From: Cellulomonas sp. APG4
GTDB taxonomy: Bacteria; Actinomycetota; Actinomycetes; Actinomycetales; Cellulomonadaceae
DNA: 43,613 bases
Direction of reading: 5' to 3'
Assembly (NCBI RefSeq): GCF_009996735.1
Contig: NZ_JAACYI010000028.1
Location: forward strand, 1-43,613
Part shown: positions 1 to 7,778 of the stretch, in pieces
How positions within the stretch are numbered: position 1 is the stretch's first letter
Layout of the letters: the number at the start of each line of letters is the position of its first letter
Translations under genes and position numbers: made by a program
The notes under the pieces: generated by a model
The model's input: only the letters and a program-made list of their open reading frames with translations
The model's database searches: none
Told to the model about the DNA's origin: nothing

Positions 1-2
1 CC

Positions 3-608
3 AAGGAGCGCGCCACCGACACCACCGGCCTGCTGCTCATGGGCGCACGCCTGTACAACCCCACCACCGGCCTGTTCACCTCCGTCGACCCCGTGGTCGG
101 CGGGAACACCACTGCCTACGCTTACCCCCAAGACCCCATAAACCAACACGACCTCGACGGCACGTTTGCCCTACGAAAGTGGATCAAGCGTGGAGTCGCG
201 GCTCTCGGTGTCGCCGCTGCCGTCGGATGCATCGTCGCAACGGCGGGAGTGTGCGCTGCAATCGCGATCGGCGCCGCTGCAGCAAGCATTGGAAGCAACT
301 ACTACGGCGCTTTTCGCGCAAAGAAGCGCGAGATGTCTCGAGGGGATTTCTGGGCGCACACCGCCCTCGATGTCGCGAGCATTTTTGTGCCTGGAGCTCG
401 TGCTGTTCGCAGGATTCCTGGCGCTCACACAAGAATGGGTGCGGCTCTCCGGCAGGGCTCTGGCAAACACCGAAACTGGCGAAGTGGGCGAGTAAATCGA
501 AGCGTGTCACTGCGCGTCGCGTTCAGGTATCGCCCGGGGAGAACTTCTGCCAAGGTAGCCTACAACGCCTACTCGGGCTACAGGGCCGCCACAGGCAGAT
601 GGAGGTGA
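3..608 (+). CDS. RHS-repeat toxin, C-terminal end (5' partial)
   Basis: The reading frame is open from the left edge, so the N-terminal RHS shell lies outside the window. The first ~50 codons carry the RHS-associated core tip: [13 protein letters not shown], then GLFTSVDPV, then [17 protein letters not shown]. This tip closes the cocoon that holds the toxin. The ~140 residues after DLDG would be the variable effector. They begin with a basic stretch and a hydrophobic segment rich in Ala, Gly and Ile, and end in a basic region rich in Arg, Ser and Tyr. I recognise no catalytic motif. The stop is followed after 7 bases by a small membrane-protein gene whose ribosome site overlaps this stop, the usual toxin-immunity layout. 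The RHS assignment is firm; the toxin activity is unknown. Confidence 0.85.
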   Translation, partial: KERATDTTGLLLMGARLYNPTTGLFTSVDPVVGGNTTAYAYPQDPINQHDLDGTFALRKWIKRGVAALGVAAAVGCIVATAGVCAAIAIGAAAASIGSNYYGAFRAKKREMSRGDFWAHTALDVASIFVPGARAVRRIPGAHTRMGAALRQGSGKHRNWRSGRVNRSVSLRVAFRYRPGRTSAKVAYNAYSGYRAATGRWR

Positions 609-615
609 ACGCCGG

Positions 616-1047
616 ATGATCGCGATCTTGGGACTCGCAGGGTTGGCTTCCGGCGCTACCATTTGCGTGATAGGAGCGCTATGGGTGCGCGGCTATACTG
701 GGCGCCACCTTGGCGCGTCCGCTTTTTCGGCGGGCTTGGCTCTGGGAATCTTTGGCGCCGCAGTCGCGCTCTTGAGCCTAGACGTCATCGCGAGTGGAGA
801 CGCAGGCCAGGCAGAGCGAAGTCTTGCGCTGCCCGAGCAGGTATACCGCGGCGTCGGTTTCGCATGGCTGGTGAGCGGCGTGCTTCTTGCCTGGCGGCGA
901 AACTCCTACTTGGCCTACGTCACTCGGAAGGACCCCAACGCATTCCGCGAAGGCCTCCCCGCCCGCATGCCGCCGAATATGCGCAGCGCGCTTCTGCTGG
1001 CTCTGGCCCTCGGGATGATCCTCGGAGGTATAGCCTTCCTCATCTAG
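616..1047 (+). CDS. Small membrane protein, candidate immunity protein
   Basis: This is a 143-residue protein with about four hydrophobic segments: near residues 3-23, 35-55, 78-92 and 124-142. An Arg/Lys-rich loop lies at 93-118. A strong ribosome site (GGAGGTGA at 600-607) lies at the very end of the RHS gene, so translation is probably coupled to it. In polymorphic toxin loci the gene right after the toxin normally encodes its immunity protein. A membrane immunity protein would fit a toxin that acts at the membrane. The gene has no recognised family, and the immunity role rests on position only. The sequence that follows belongs to an IS remnant. Confidence 0.6.
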   Translation: MIAILGLAGLASGATICVIGALWVRGYTGRHLGASAFSAGLALGIFGAAVALLSLDVIASGDAGQAERSLALPEQVYRGVGFAWLVSGVLLAWRRNSYLAYVTRKDPNAFREGLPARMPPNMRSALLLALALGMILGGIAFLI

Positions 1048-1048
1048 G

Positions 1049-1246
1049 TTGCGGTGGATCACCGTGACCGAGACGCGGGAACTCGCGAACGCAATCTTCG
1101 AGTACCTGGAGATCTTCCACAACTGCCGACACTTCGCCCTGGGCGGGCTCGCGCCCCTAGAGTTCGAGAGCAGACAACCGATCACCGTGCCTAGATTCCA
1201 GTACCACGGCTCCACCGAACCCGGTACACACCAGAGCCTCCACTAA
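1049..1246 (+). pseudogene. IS3-family transposase, C-terminal remnant
   Basis: The frame encodes ELANAIFEYLEIFHN, then a short stretch resembling RRHSALGxLxPxEFE (here CRHFALGGLAPLEFE). This is the typical C-terminal end of the IS3-family OrfB integrase (rve domain, last catalytic region). Only about 55 residues of the usual 280-300 remain. The usual RRRHSALG is altered to CRHFALG, so the fragment is decayed. No complete inverted repeats were identified. It sits between two RHS tip segments, which suggests that IS-mediated rearrangement helped to build or break this toxin locus. Confidence 0.75.
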
Positions 1247-1257
1247 AACCGGGGCCG

Positions 1258-1449
1258 TTCACCACCGCCTACGCCTACCCACAAGACCCCATCAACCAAC
1301 AGGATCTCGAAGGCAAGGAGAGGTCCTGCTACCACCGTAGGGTGGAGACCCATAGAGGCTCAGGAGCGGGGAATCCTGGCCAAGGCGTTGGTCGCCACCG
1401 TCCTTGGGGCAGAAGGTCGACCGGCAGAAGCTGGAGGGACCGTTTGTAG
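1258..1449 (+). pseudogene. Displaced RHS tip with short, different C-terminus
   Basis: The frame reads [19 protein letters not shown], a near copy of the RHS tip encoded at 105-164 ([18 protein letters not shown]). After the tip it continues for about 44 unrelated residues rich in Arg, Gly and Trp, to a TAG at 1447-1449. No start codon or RHS body precedes it; the sequence upstream is transposase remnant. This matches the orphan C-terminal modules found downstream of RHS and CDI genes, which can recombine into the main gene through the conserved tip. The tail is short and may itself be truncated. Confidence 0.7.
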
Positions 1450-1778
1450 TGGCCCAAGCGACTCCGCCGATCATTCGAAGTGAGAGTGGCGACCCTCTCC
1501 TCTTCGCCAGCATGGAGGATGCAGAGCTGGCAACCGAACATTACGACGTCAGAGCGGAGGAGTACCGCTTCTGGGATTCCGAGGGCCAGATTTTCCGTGC
1601 GCTGATTCGCGAAGAATCAGGTTTTGTTTCTCAGCAGCCAACAGGAGATTGCGCCCGCGCTGAGGCCGACCTGACTATTCGAGAGTCTGCGGAGGCTGTA
1701 GGCCTGGACTCCGAGCCGAAGGTTGCGTTCTCTGAACTGCAGCGCTCGATCTGGTCGTGGCAAACCGGATCGGAGTGA
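1449..1778 (+). CDS. Small acidic protein, candidate orphan immunity
   Basis: I chose the GTG at 1449, which overlaps the TAG stop of the displaced RHS tip (TAGTG). It has a ribosome site (GGAGGGA, about 1432-1438) at a suitable distance. An in-frame TTG at 1404 would lengthen the product by 15 residues. The product is about 109 residues, soluble and acidic, with motifs such as GDPLLFASMEDAELA and DVRAEEYRFWDSEGQIF. These resemble the SMI1/Imm-type small immunity proteins in general character, but I cannot name a family. Immediate coupling to an RHS tip fragment suggests the immunity half of an orphan toxin-immunity module. Confidence 0.55.
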   Translation: MAQATPPIIRSESGDPLLFASMEDAELATEHYDVRAEEYRFWDSEGQIFRALIREESGFVSQQPTGDCARAEADLTIRESAEAVGLDSEPKVAFSELQRSIWSWQTGSE

Positions 1779-1796
1779 CCGGTCCTCATCCGTCTC

Positions 1797-2097
1797 TTGG
1801 CCGGACATCTCAGCGCGAGCTCGACTCGCGTGGCGGATCGTCGCTGTCTAGCCGGACTTGGCGTGCAGATCGAGGCGCTGAGTCAGTCGGTGCGGACGAC
1901 GCCATCGTGTCGCAGTGGTTGCCGGGTGGGCTCACGCAGACGGCGACGTTCGGCTGGGCAAGGAGGAGTCGGCCCTGGCGTATCAGGGTCTGGTCGAGGG
2001 TGAGCCGGTCGAGCTGGTGGGCTGGTCGCTGGGCCGTGATGCACAGGGACGGATCGTCTCGGTCGAGGGTCCGGCGCTGGCACTACGACACGAGTAG
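1797..2097 (+). pseudogene. Decayed coding remnant with shifted frames
   Basis: Plausible protein sequence moves between frames: LAGLGVQIEALSQSV (around 1850-1890), then GADDAIVSQWLPGGLTQT, then GKEESALAYQGLVEGEPVEL, GRDAQGRIVSVEGP and a stop at 2095-2097. Joined, these could be one protein of about 90-100 residues interrupted by two frameshifts. I do not recognise the family. The stretch 1779-2109 holds nothing else that I can identify. Sequencing error is an alternative to true decay. Confidence 0.3.
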
Positions 2098-2109
2098 ATT
2101 GGCCAAGAG

Positions 2110-2524
2110 ATGACTCGAAATCTGCCAAATCTTCGAGTTCGGCGTGGGTGGCTCTATCGGTAGTCTGCGCTGCCCTCGTGAGTGGTTGCCTGCCCGACGG
2201 TGACGAAATGTGCCAGCAGGCGATGGACGAGTATGCGCGACGCTGGTGCGCGAAGTTGAGGACCTGGGGTTCCGGCCGACCGAGGTCAGGTGCGACACGA
2301 CGGCGGGCGGCCCGGCCGCCGTGAGCGCCGAGAGCGTTGCGGGTGCGGTGGAGGAGGTCGCTGCGATCGTTGAGGGCAAGGGTTGGGTCGCGCCCGATGA
2401 AGCTCTGTATGTCGACGTGGAATGGTCGTACGTGAAGACGATCAGCGGTGAGACCTTTGAGCTCGTGCTCGATGAGTTCACCACTGGGGAGTTCGAGCTC
2501 GCCATCTACAGCCCCAAGCAGTGA
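2110..2524 (+). pseudogene. Lipoprotein gene with apparent frameshifts
   Basis: An ATG at 2110 begins MTRNLPNLRVRRGW and stops soon after. The next frame continues with the hydrophobic VALSVVCAALVSGC, which makes a convincing signal peptide and lipobox (LVSGC), then LPDGDEMCQQAMDEYARR. A third frame supplies TLVREVEDLGFRPTEVRCD and an acidic body ending in ELAIYSPKQ at 2524. Stitched together, it would be a ~130-residue secreted lipoprotein. Two frame changes (about 2150 and 2235) are needed, so it is either decayed or mis-sequenced. The 193 bases after it, up to 2717, show nothing I can identify. Confidence 0.5.
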
Positions 2525-2717
2525 ACAGCCGGTCTGGTCCAATGGCAGGCGCCAGACATCGCCGCGCGCAGGGCTGGATGGTGGAGGTCGAGTCACGCGA
2601 GTGATTCGCGGGCAGGGGCGGAGGTTGAGGGCGTCACGAAGCTGTGGCCACCATGACGATGACTGCTCGTGCCTCTAGGAGATCCGTCGGACCTGATCAA
2701 CTCACATGGGGGAGCCA

Positions 2718-3167
2718 ATGAGATCGCTGGCGTGGGCGCGGGGAGAGTCGTTTCTCAGCGGTTTCGCAGCCGGTGTCGTCGACCTGATGGACACCCCAAG
2801 AAGCGAGCGTTCCCGGCGTCGCCAGATGTGGCGCGCGTTCTGGGAGCCTGGCGGCCAGGGCCACACGCCGCGGCACCAGCACCGCGCAGCAGGGTTCGGC
2901 TGGCTCATCCTTTGCGTGGTGCTGTCAATCCTGGCCTTCGGAACCGGGTACGCGCTCGACGCGATCGGTGGAAAGGAGTGGGGGGATCGCTACGGAGAAC
3001 TGGGCATTCCGGGAGTTCCTGTCCTCACACCGATCATCCTCTGCGTGTACCACTTCCTCGCTTCGCTGCTGATGCCTGCAGCGCCTCCGGGGCCGCTGGC
3101 GCGGTGGTCGATCAGTTGGGCGACCGATCTCGCGGCGGCCCTCAGCGCCATCTTGATCGCAACATGA
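2718..3167 (+). CDS. Hypothetical membrane protein
   Basis: I chose the ATG at 2718 because GGGGGAG lies just upstream; an ATG at 2706 is the alternative. The 149-residue product has a basic N-terminal half (RSERSRRRQMWRAFW) and then hydrophobic segments around residues 62-82, 100-118 and 128-148. It lacks a recognised domain. It sits between the toxin patch and the thiamine locus, in an orientation convergent to the next gene. It could be a further accessory cargo gene; no function can be assigned. Confidence 0.55.
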   Translation: MRSLAWARGESFLSGFAAGVVDLMDTPRSERSRRRQMWRAFWEPGGQGHTPRHQHRAAGFGWLILCVVLSILAFGTGYALDAIGGKEWGDRYGELGIPGVPVLTPIILCVYHFLASLLMPAAPPGPLARWSISWATDLAAALSAILIAT

Positions 3168-3170
3168 GGC

Positions 3171-3184
3171 GGCCCCGCGGGGCC
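3171..3184. terminator. Short GC-rich hairpin between convergent genes
   Basis: A perfect GGCCCC/GGGGCC palindrome starts 3 bases after the upstream stop. There is no T-run. It may act as a weak terminator for the membrane-protein gene. Confidence 0.35.
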
Positions 3185-3254
3185 CGGGGCGGAGGTGAAG
3201 GGTGCACGTCGATGATGATCCTGCTGACGGCCTCGATCGTGGGGGCTGGTGGCC

Positions 3255-3686
3255 TCAGCCCAGGTCCACCCAGAGGTAGAGGTCCGAGCCGTCGTCCTGC
3301 GCCTCGACTACCAGCTCGAGCACCGCGTCCAGCAGCGGGCGTAGCTCGGTGGGGTCGAGGTCGACCTCCTCGGAGGCCGACCATGCCGTGACCACCTCGT
3401 CGGCGAGCTCCGGGTCCTCGCTCGAGGCGAGCTCGGCGAGCACCTCGACCAGGAAGTCCGGCAGGCGCAGCAGCTGCTCGTGGTCGAGGTCCACCTCGGC
3501 CGGCTCGAGGTCGCCGGTGCCGAACTGGACCGCGGCGGCGGCCACCTCGCCCAGCACCTCGAGGTCCGGACCCGTGAGGCCCGGCAGCTCGACCGCGAGG
3601 GCCTGCTCGGTCGCGTGGCCGGACTCGAGGGCCTTGGCCCGGGTCACGGCGGTGGTGTGGGTGGCGGCGAAGAGCTGCGTGGCCAT
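3255..3686 (-). CDS. Acidic hypothetical protein
   Basis: The likely start is the ATG at 3686 (MATQLFAATHTTAV); longer upstream versions would run into the riboswitch region. The 143-residue protein is very acidic, with no Cys, membrane segment or signal peptide. Leu/Glu/Asp-rich helical stretches such as LPDFLVEVLAELASSEDPELADEVV suggest an all-helical small soluble protein. It is transcribed divergently from the thiamine transporter. No family is recognised. Confidence 0.65.
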   Translation of the reverse strand: MATQLFAATHTTAVTRAKALESGHATEQALAVELPGLTGPDLEVLGEVAAAAVQFGTGDLEPAEVDLDHEQLLRLPDFLVEVLAELASSEDPELADEVVTAWSASEEVDLDPTELRPLLDAVLELVVEAQDDGSDLYLWVDLG

Positions 3687-3740
3687 GGCACCGAGCGTAG
3701 ACCCGGCCCCCGCGCGCCGGGAGGTAGGCTCCCGGGTGAA

Positions 3741-3860
3741 CGACAGGGGAGCGTCGGCCCCATGCACCGCACCCGCGGAGCGGCAGGCCGGACGCTGAGA
3801 GTGCGGACCTCCGCAGACCCTCGCACCTGATCCGGTTCGCACCGGCGTAGGGAGTCGGGA
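3741..3860 (+). promoter_or_regulatory. TPP riboswitch (THI element)
   Basis: All conserved blocks are present in order: AGGGGAGC near 3745-3751, GCTGAGAGTGCGG at 3793-3805, ACCCTCGCACCTGATCCGG at 3817-3835, and CCGGCGTAGGGAGTC at 3842-3856. These form the P2/P3 pyrimidine sensor and the P4/P5 pyrophosphate sensor of the thiamine-pyrophosphate aptamer. It lies 76 bases upstream of thiB on the same strand. GC-rich sequence (about 3880-3903) and GAGGAGGA before the ATG could form the expression platform. Binding of TPP should lower transporter expression. Confidence 0.95.
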
Positions 3861-3935
3861 TTCTCAGCCCGTGCGTCACGCCGCGCCCGCGGCGGGCCGC
3901 CCGGGCACCCCTCGTGCATCACGACGAGGAGGAGC

Positions 3936-5051
3936 ATGACCACCAGCACGCACCGGCGCCGCCCCCGGCCCGGCCACGCACGCACGTCCGCGCGGCTCAC
4001 CGCGCTCACCGCCGCGTCCGCACTCGCCCTGACCGCCTGCTCGGCGATCGGCGAGGGTGACGGCGGCACGGACCAGGCCGACGACGGCGAGGGCGGTGGG
4101 ACCGTCGTCCTCGTCACCCACGACTCGTTCGCGCTCAGCGAGGACGTGATCGCGGCCTTCGAGGAGCGCACCGGCCTGACCCTCGAGACCCGCGCCCCCG
4201 GCGACGGCGGCGCGCTCGTCAACCAGCTCATCCTCACCAAGGACGCGCCGCTGGGTGACGTGGTCTACGGCATCGACACCACGTTCGCGTCGCGCGCGAT
4301 CAACGAGGGCGTGCTCGAGCCGTACACGTCCCCGGAGGCCGGCGAGGACGTCCAGGAGCTCGCCGTCGACGACGAGGACCACCTCACCGCGATCGACGTG
4401 GGCGACGTGTGCCTCAACATCGACCGTGAGTGGTTCGCCGAGCAGGGCGTGCCCGAGCCGACGTCGCTCCAGGACCTCACCGACCCCGCGTACCGCGACC
4501 TGCTGGTCGTGACCAACCCCGCGACGTCGTCGCCCGGGCTCGCGTTCCTGCTCGCGACCATCGCCGAGCTGGGCGAGGACGGCTGGGTCGACTACTGGGC
4601 CGCCCTGCGCGAGAACGGCGTCAAGGTGGCCGGTGGCTGGTCCGACGCGTACTACGTCGACTTCTCCGGCCCGTCGAGCGAGGGCGACCGGCCCATCGCG
4701 CTCTCCTACGCGTCGTCCCCGCCGTACGAGGTGCCCGAGGGCGCCGACGAGGCCCCGACCGCCGCGATGCTCGACACGTGCTTCCGCCAGGTCGAGTACG
4801 CGGGGGTGCTGGCCGGTGCCGCCAACCCCGAGGGTGCGCGCCAGGTGATCGACTGGCTGCTGAGCCCCGAGGTGCAGGCCGACATCCCGGAGAACATGTA
4901 CGTCTACCCGGCCGACTCCACGGTCGAGCTGCCCGAGAGCTGGGAGCTGTTCGCGCCCCTGCCGCCCGAGCCGCTGACCCTCGACCCGGGCGTGATCGCG
5001 GAGAACCGCGACGCCTGGATCGACACGTGGACGGCCACGGTGCTCGACTGA
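3936..5051 (+). CDS. thiB: Thiamine ABC transporter, substrate-binding lipoprotein
   Basis: The protein captures thiamine or its phosphates outside the membrane and delivers it to ThiPQ. It has 371 residues. The N-terminus is basic, followed by a hydrophobic stretch and a lipobox LTAC with Cys35, so it is a lipid-anchored binding protein as expected in a Gram-positive. The mature part has the family I extracellular solute-binding fold: VVLVTHDSFALSEDVIAAFE near the start, GDVVYGIDTTF, and GGWSDAYYVDF. ATG follows GAGGAGGA. The preceding TPP riboswitch makes thiamine the best substrate assignment. The end overlaps thiP. Confidence 0.93.
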   Translation: MTTSTHRRRPRPGHARTSARLTALTAASALALTACSAIGEGDGGTDQADDGEGGGTVVLVTHDSFALSEDVIAAFEERTGLTLETRAPGDGGALVNQLILTKDAPLGDVVYGIDTTFASRAINEGVLEPYTSPEAGEDVQELAVDDEDHLTAIDVGDVCLNIDREWFAEQGVPEPTSLQDLTDPAYRDLLVVTNPATSSPGLAFLLATIAELGEDGWVDYWAALRENGVKVAGGWSDAYYVDFSGPSSEGDRPIALSYASSPPYEVPEGADEAPTAAMLDTCFRQVEYAGVLAGAANPEGARQVIDWLLSPEVQADIPENMYVYPADSTVELPESWELFAPLPPEPLTLDPGVIAENRDAWIDTWTATVLD

Positions 5052-6736
5052 ACCGCCGGGGCGCCGTCGGGCGCGGAGCAGCCTGGGGGCTCGCGGTCGC
5101 CGTGCCGCTGGCCTTCCTCGGGCTGTTCTTCGCCCTGCCCGTGGGCACGCTCGTCGCCCGCGGGTTCTGGCCCGACGGCGCCCTGGACCTCAGCGGGTTC
5201 GTCGAGGTGTTCTCGCGCCCGCGCACCTGGCGCGTGATCGGCCTGACCCTCGCGCAGGCGACCGTCGCGACCGCCGTCGTCGTGCTGCTGGGCGTGCCCG
5301 GCGCGCACGTGCTCTACCGGCGCACGTTCCGCGGCCGGGGCGCGCTCCGTGCGTTCGTCGTGGTGCCGTTCGTGCTGCCCACCGTGGTGGTGGGCGTCGC
5401 GTTCCGCTCGGTGCTCGCGCCGCACGGGCCGCTCGGGTTCCTGGGCTGGGACGGCACCTTCGCGGGCGTGGTCGCGGCGCTCGTCTTCTTCAACTACGCG
5501 GTGCTGGTGCGCACCGTGGGCGGCTACTGGGCCACCCTCGACCCGCGCGCCGAGCAGGCCGCCCGGGCGCTGGGCGCCTCGCCGCTGCGTGCGTTCGTGC
5601 AGGTCACGCTCCCCGCGCTGGTGCCGGCGATCGCCTCGGGCGCCGCGATCGTGTTCCTGTTCTGCGCGACGGCGTTCGGCGTGGTCCTCGTGCTCGGCGG
5701 CCCGCGCTACGGCACGGTCGAGACCGAGATCTGGGTGCAGACCACGCAGTTCCTCGACCTGCGCGCCGCGGCCGTGCTCTCCGTGGTGCAGCTCGTGGTG
5801 ATCGCCGCCGCCCTCGCCGTCGCGGGCCGCGCACGCAGCCGGCGCGAACGCACGCTCGCCCAGGGCAGCACCACCGCCGTCGAGCGTCCGCTGCGCCTGC
5901 GCGGCCCGGGACGCAGCGCGGCCGACGGCGCCGCGGTGGCGGTCACGGCGCTCGCGCTCGCCTTCCTCGCCCTGCCGCTCGTCACCGTCGCGCTGCGCTC
6001 GCTGCGCACCCCGCGCGGCTGGGGCCTGGACAACTACGTGGCCCTCGGCACCACTGGCGGCCCCAACGCGCTCAGCGTGACCGTCTGGGACGCGGCGGTG
6101 ACCTCGCTGCGCATCGCACTCGACGCGACCGTGCTCGCCGTCGTCGTCGGAGGGCTGGTCGCGCTCGTGGTCTCGCGTCGCCCGCGCTCGCGTCCGCTGC
6201 GCCGCGCCGTCGGAGTGCTCGACGCCGTGGTGATGCTGCCGCTCGGGGTCTCGGCCGTGACCGTGGGCTTCGGGTTCCTCCTCACCATGGATCGGCCGCT
6301 GGGGCTCGACCTCGACCTGCGCTCGTCACCCGTGCTCATCCCGATCGCGCAGGCCGTGGTCGCGACCCCGCTCGTGGTGCGTACCGTGCTGCCCGTGCTC
6401 CGTGCCATCGACTCCCGTCTGCACGAGGCCGCCGCGGTGCTCGGCGCGCCGCCCGGCCGCGTGCTGCGCCTGGTCGACTGGCCCATCGCCGCGCGCTCGG
6501 CCGGCCTCGCGCTGGGCCTCGCGTTCGCCGTGAGCCTCGGGGAGTTCGGCGCGACGGCGTTCCTCGCACGGCCCGAGCGGCCCACGCTGCCCGTGGTGAT
6601 CTTCCGGCTCATCGGCCGGCCGGGCGCCGAGAACCTGGGCATGGCGCTCGCCGCCTCCGTGGTGCTCGCGCTCATGACGGCCACGGCGATCGCGCTCGCC
6701 GAGCGGCTGCGCCCCGGCGTCGCGGGGGACGTGTGA
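5027..6736 (+). CDS. thiP: Thiamine ABC transporter permease
   Basis: This is a fused permease with two copies of the binding-protein-dependent transport domain, about 12 membrane segments in all. The two cytoplasmic EAA loops that dock on ThiQ are visible: EQAARALGASPLRAFVQVTL and EAAAVLGAPPGRVLRLVDWP. The first hydrophobic helix (LAVAVPLAFLGLFFALPVG) requires a start before 5100. The only standard candidate is GTG at 5027, which overlaps thiB by 25 bases. A CTG at 5048, overlapping the thiB stop as CTGA, is an attractive non-canonical alternative. The 3' end overlaps thiQ as TGATG. Fusion of the two permease halves is normal for ThiP. Confidence 0.92.
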   Translation: MDGHGARLNRRGAVGRGAAWGLAVAVPLAFLGLFFALPVGTLVARGFWPDGALDLSGFVEVFSRPRTWRVIGLTLAQATVATAVVVLLGVPGAHVLYRRTFRGRGALRAFVVVPFVLPTVVVGVAFRSVLAPHGPLGFLGWDGTFAGVVAALVFFNYAVLVRTVGGYWATLDPRAEQAARALGASPLRAFVQVTLPALVPAIASGAAIVFLFCATAFGVVLVLGGPRYGTVETEIWVQTTQFLDLRAAAVLSVVQLVVIAAALAVAGRARSRRERTLAQGSTTAVERPLRLRGPGRSAADGAAVAVTALALAFLALPLVTVALRSLRTPRGWGLDNYVALGTTGGPNALSVTVWDAAVTSLRIALDATVLAVVVGGLVALVVSRRPRSRPLRRAVGVLDAVVMLPLGVSAVTVGFGFLLTMDRPLGLDLDLRSSPVLIPIAQAVVATPLVVRTVLPVLRAIDSRLHEAAAVLGAPPGRVLRLVDWPIAARSAGLALGLAFAVSLGEFGATAFLARPERPTLPVVIFRLIGRPGAENLGMALAASVVLALMTATAIALAERLRPGVAGDV

Positions 6737-7767
6737 TGGCCGGGCTCGAGGTGCGGGACGTCGTCGTGCACTACGTCGACGACGACGGGCGCACCGCCAC
6801 CGCCGTGGACGGGCTGAGCCTCGACGTCGCGCCCGGCGAGGTGGTCGCGCTGCTCGGGCCGTCCGGCAGCGGCAAGTCGAGCCTGCTGCGCGCCGTCGCC
6901 GGGCTCGAGCCGCTCAGCGCGGGCAGCGTCGCGTGGGACGGGCATGACCTCGCCGGCGTCCCCGTGCACCGGCGCGGGTTCGGGCTGATGTTCCAGGACG
7001 GCCAGCTGTTCCCGCACCGCGACGTGGGCGCGAACGTGGCGTTCGGGCTCGAGATGCAGCGCGCGCCGCGTGAGGTGCGGCGGGCGCGGGTGGCCGAGCT
7101 GCTCGAGCTCGTGGGGCTCCCCGGGTTCGCCGACCGTGACGTCGCGACGCTCTCGGGCGGGGAGCGGCAGCGCGTGGCGCTGGCCCGCTCGCTCGCGCCT
7201 CGGCCCCGGCTGCTTCTGCTCGACGAGCCGCTCAGCGCACTCGACCGTGCGCTGCGTGAGCGGCTCGCGGGCGAGGTGCGCGAGGCGCTGACCTCGACCG
7301 GCACCACGGCCGTGTTCGTGACCCACGACCACGACGAGGCCTACGCCGTGGCCGACCGCATCGCCGTCATGGACCTGGGTCGGCTGCTCCAGGTGGACCC
7401 GCCCGCGGACCTGTGGCACCGGCCCGCGTCGCGCCGCGTCGCGGAGTTCCTGGGGTACCAGGCGTTCGTCGAGGTGGGGCGGGCGTCGGTGGCGGTGCGC
7501 GAGGCGGTGGGTGTGGGCGTTGACGTCGAAGGGTGCGTCGCGCTTGGGCCGGGCTCGCTCGTCCCCGACGATGACGGCGCGGTGGTGGGCACCGTGGTCG
7601 CGGCGGGCTTCCGCCGCGGGGTCACCGAGCTCGACGTCGACGTGCCCGAGGTGGGCCGCGTGACCGCCGTCGTGCCCGCGACCCGCGCCGACGGCGACGC
7701 GCACCGCCCGGGCGCGCAGGTGCGGCTGCGGGTCGAGCCCGCCGCGGTCGCCGTCCTGCCCGAGTAG
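6736..7767 (+). CDS. thiQ: Thiamine ABC transporter ATP-binding protein
   Basis: ATP hydrolysis by this subunit drives thiamine import through ThiP. It has 343 residues. Walker A GPSGSGKSS is at 41-49, the Q-loop in MFQDGQLFPHRD near 86-96, the signature LSGGERQRVALARS at 139-152, Walker B LLLLDEP at 159-165, and the H-loop VTHDHDEA with His197. Residues beyond ~240 form an extra C-terminal domain that resembles the TOBE-type regulatory tails of larger importer ATPases. Classical enterobacterial ThiQ is shorter (about 230). ATG at 6736 overlaps the thiP stop, so the three genes form a tight operon. Confidence 0.9.
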   Translation: MAGLEVRDVVVHYVDDDGRTATAVDGLSLDVAPGEVVALLGPSGSGKSSLLRAVAGLEPLSAGSVAWDGHDLAGVPVHRRGFGLMFQDGQLFPHRDVGANVAFGLEMQRAPREVRRARVAELLELVGLPGFADRDVATLSGGERQRVALARSLAPRPRLLLLDEPLSALDRALRERLAGEVREALTSTGTTAVFVTHDHDEAYAVADRIAVMDLGRLLQVDPPADLWHRPASRRVAEFLGYQAFVEVGRASVAVREAVGVGVDVEGCVALGPGSLVPDDDGAVVGTVVAAGFRRGVTELDVDVPEVGRVTAVVPATRADGDAHRPGAQVRLRVEPAAVAVLPE

Positions 7768-7778
7768 CGCGCAGCAGC

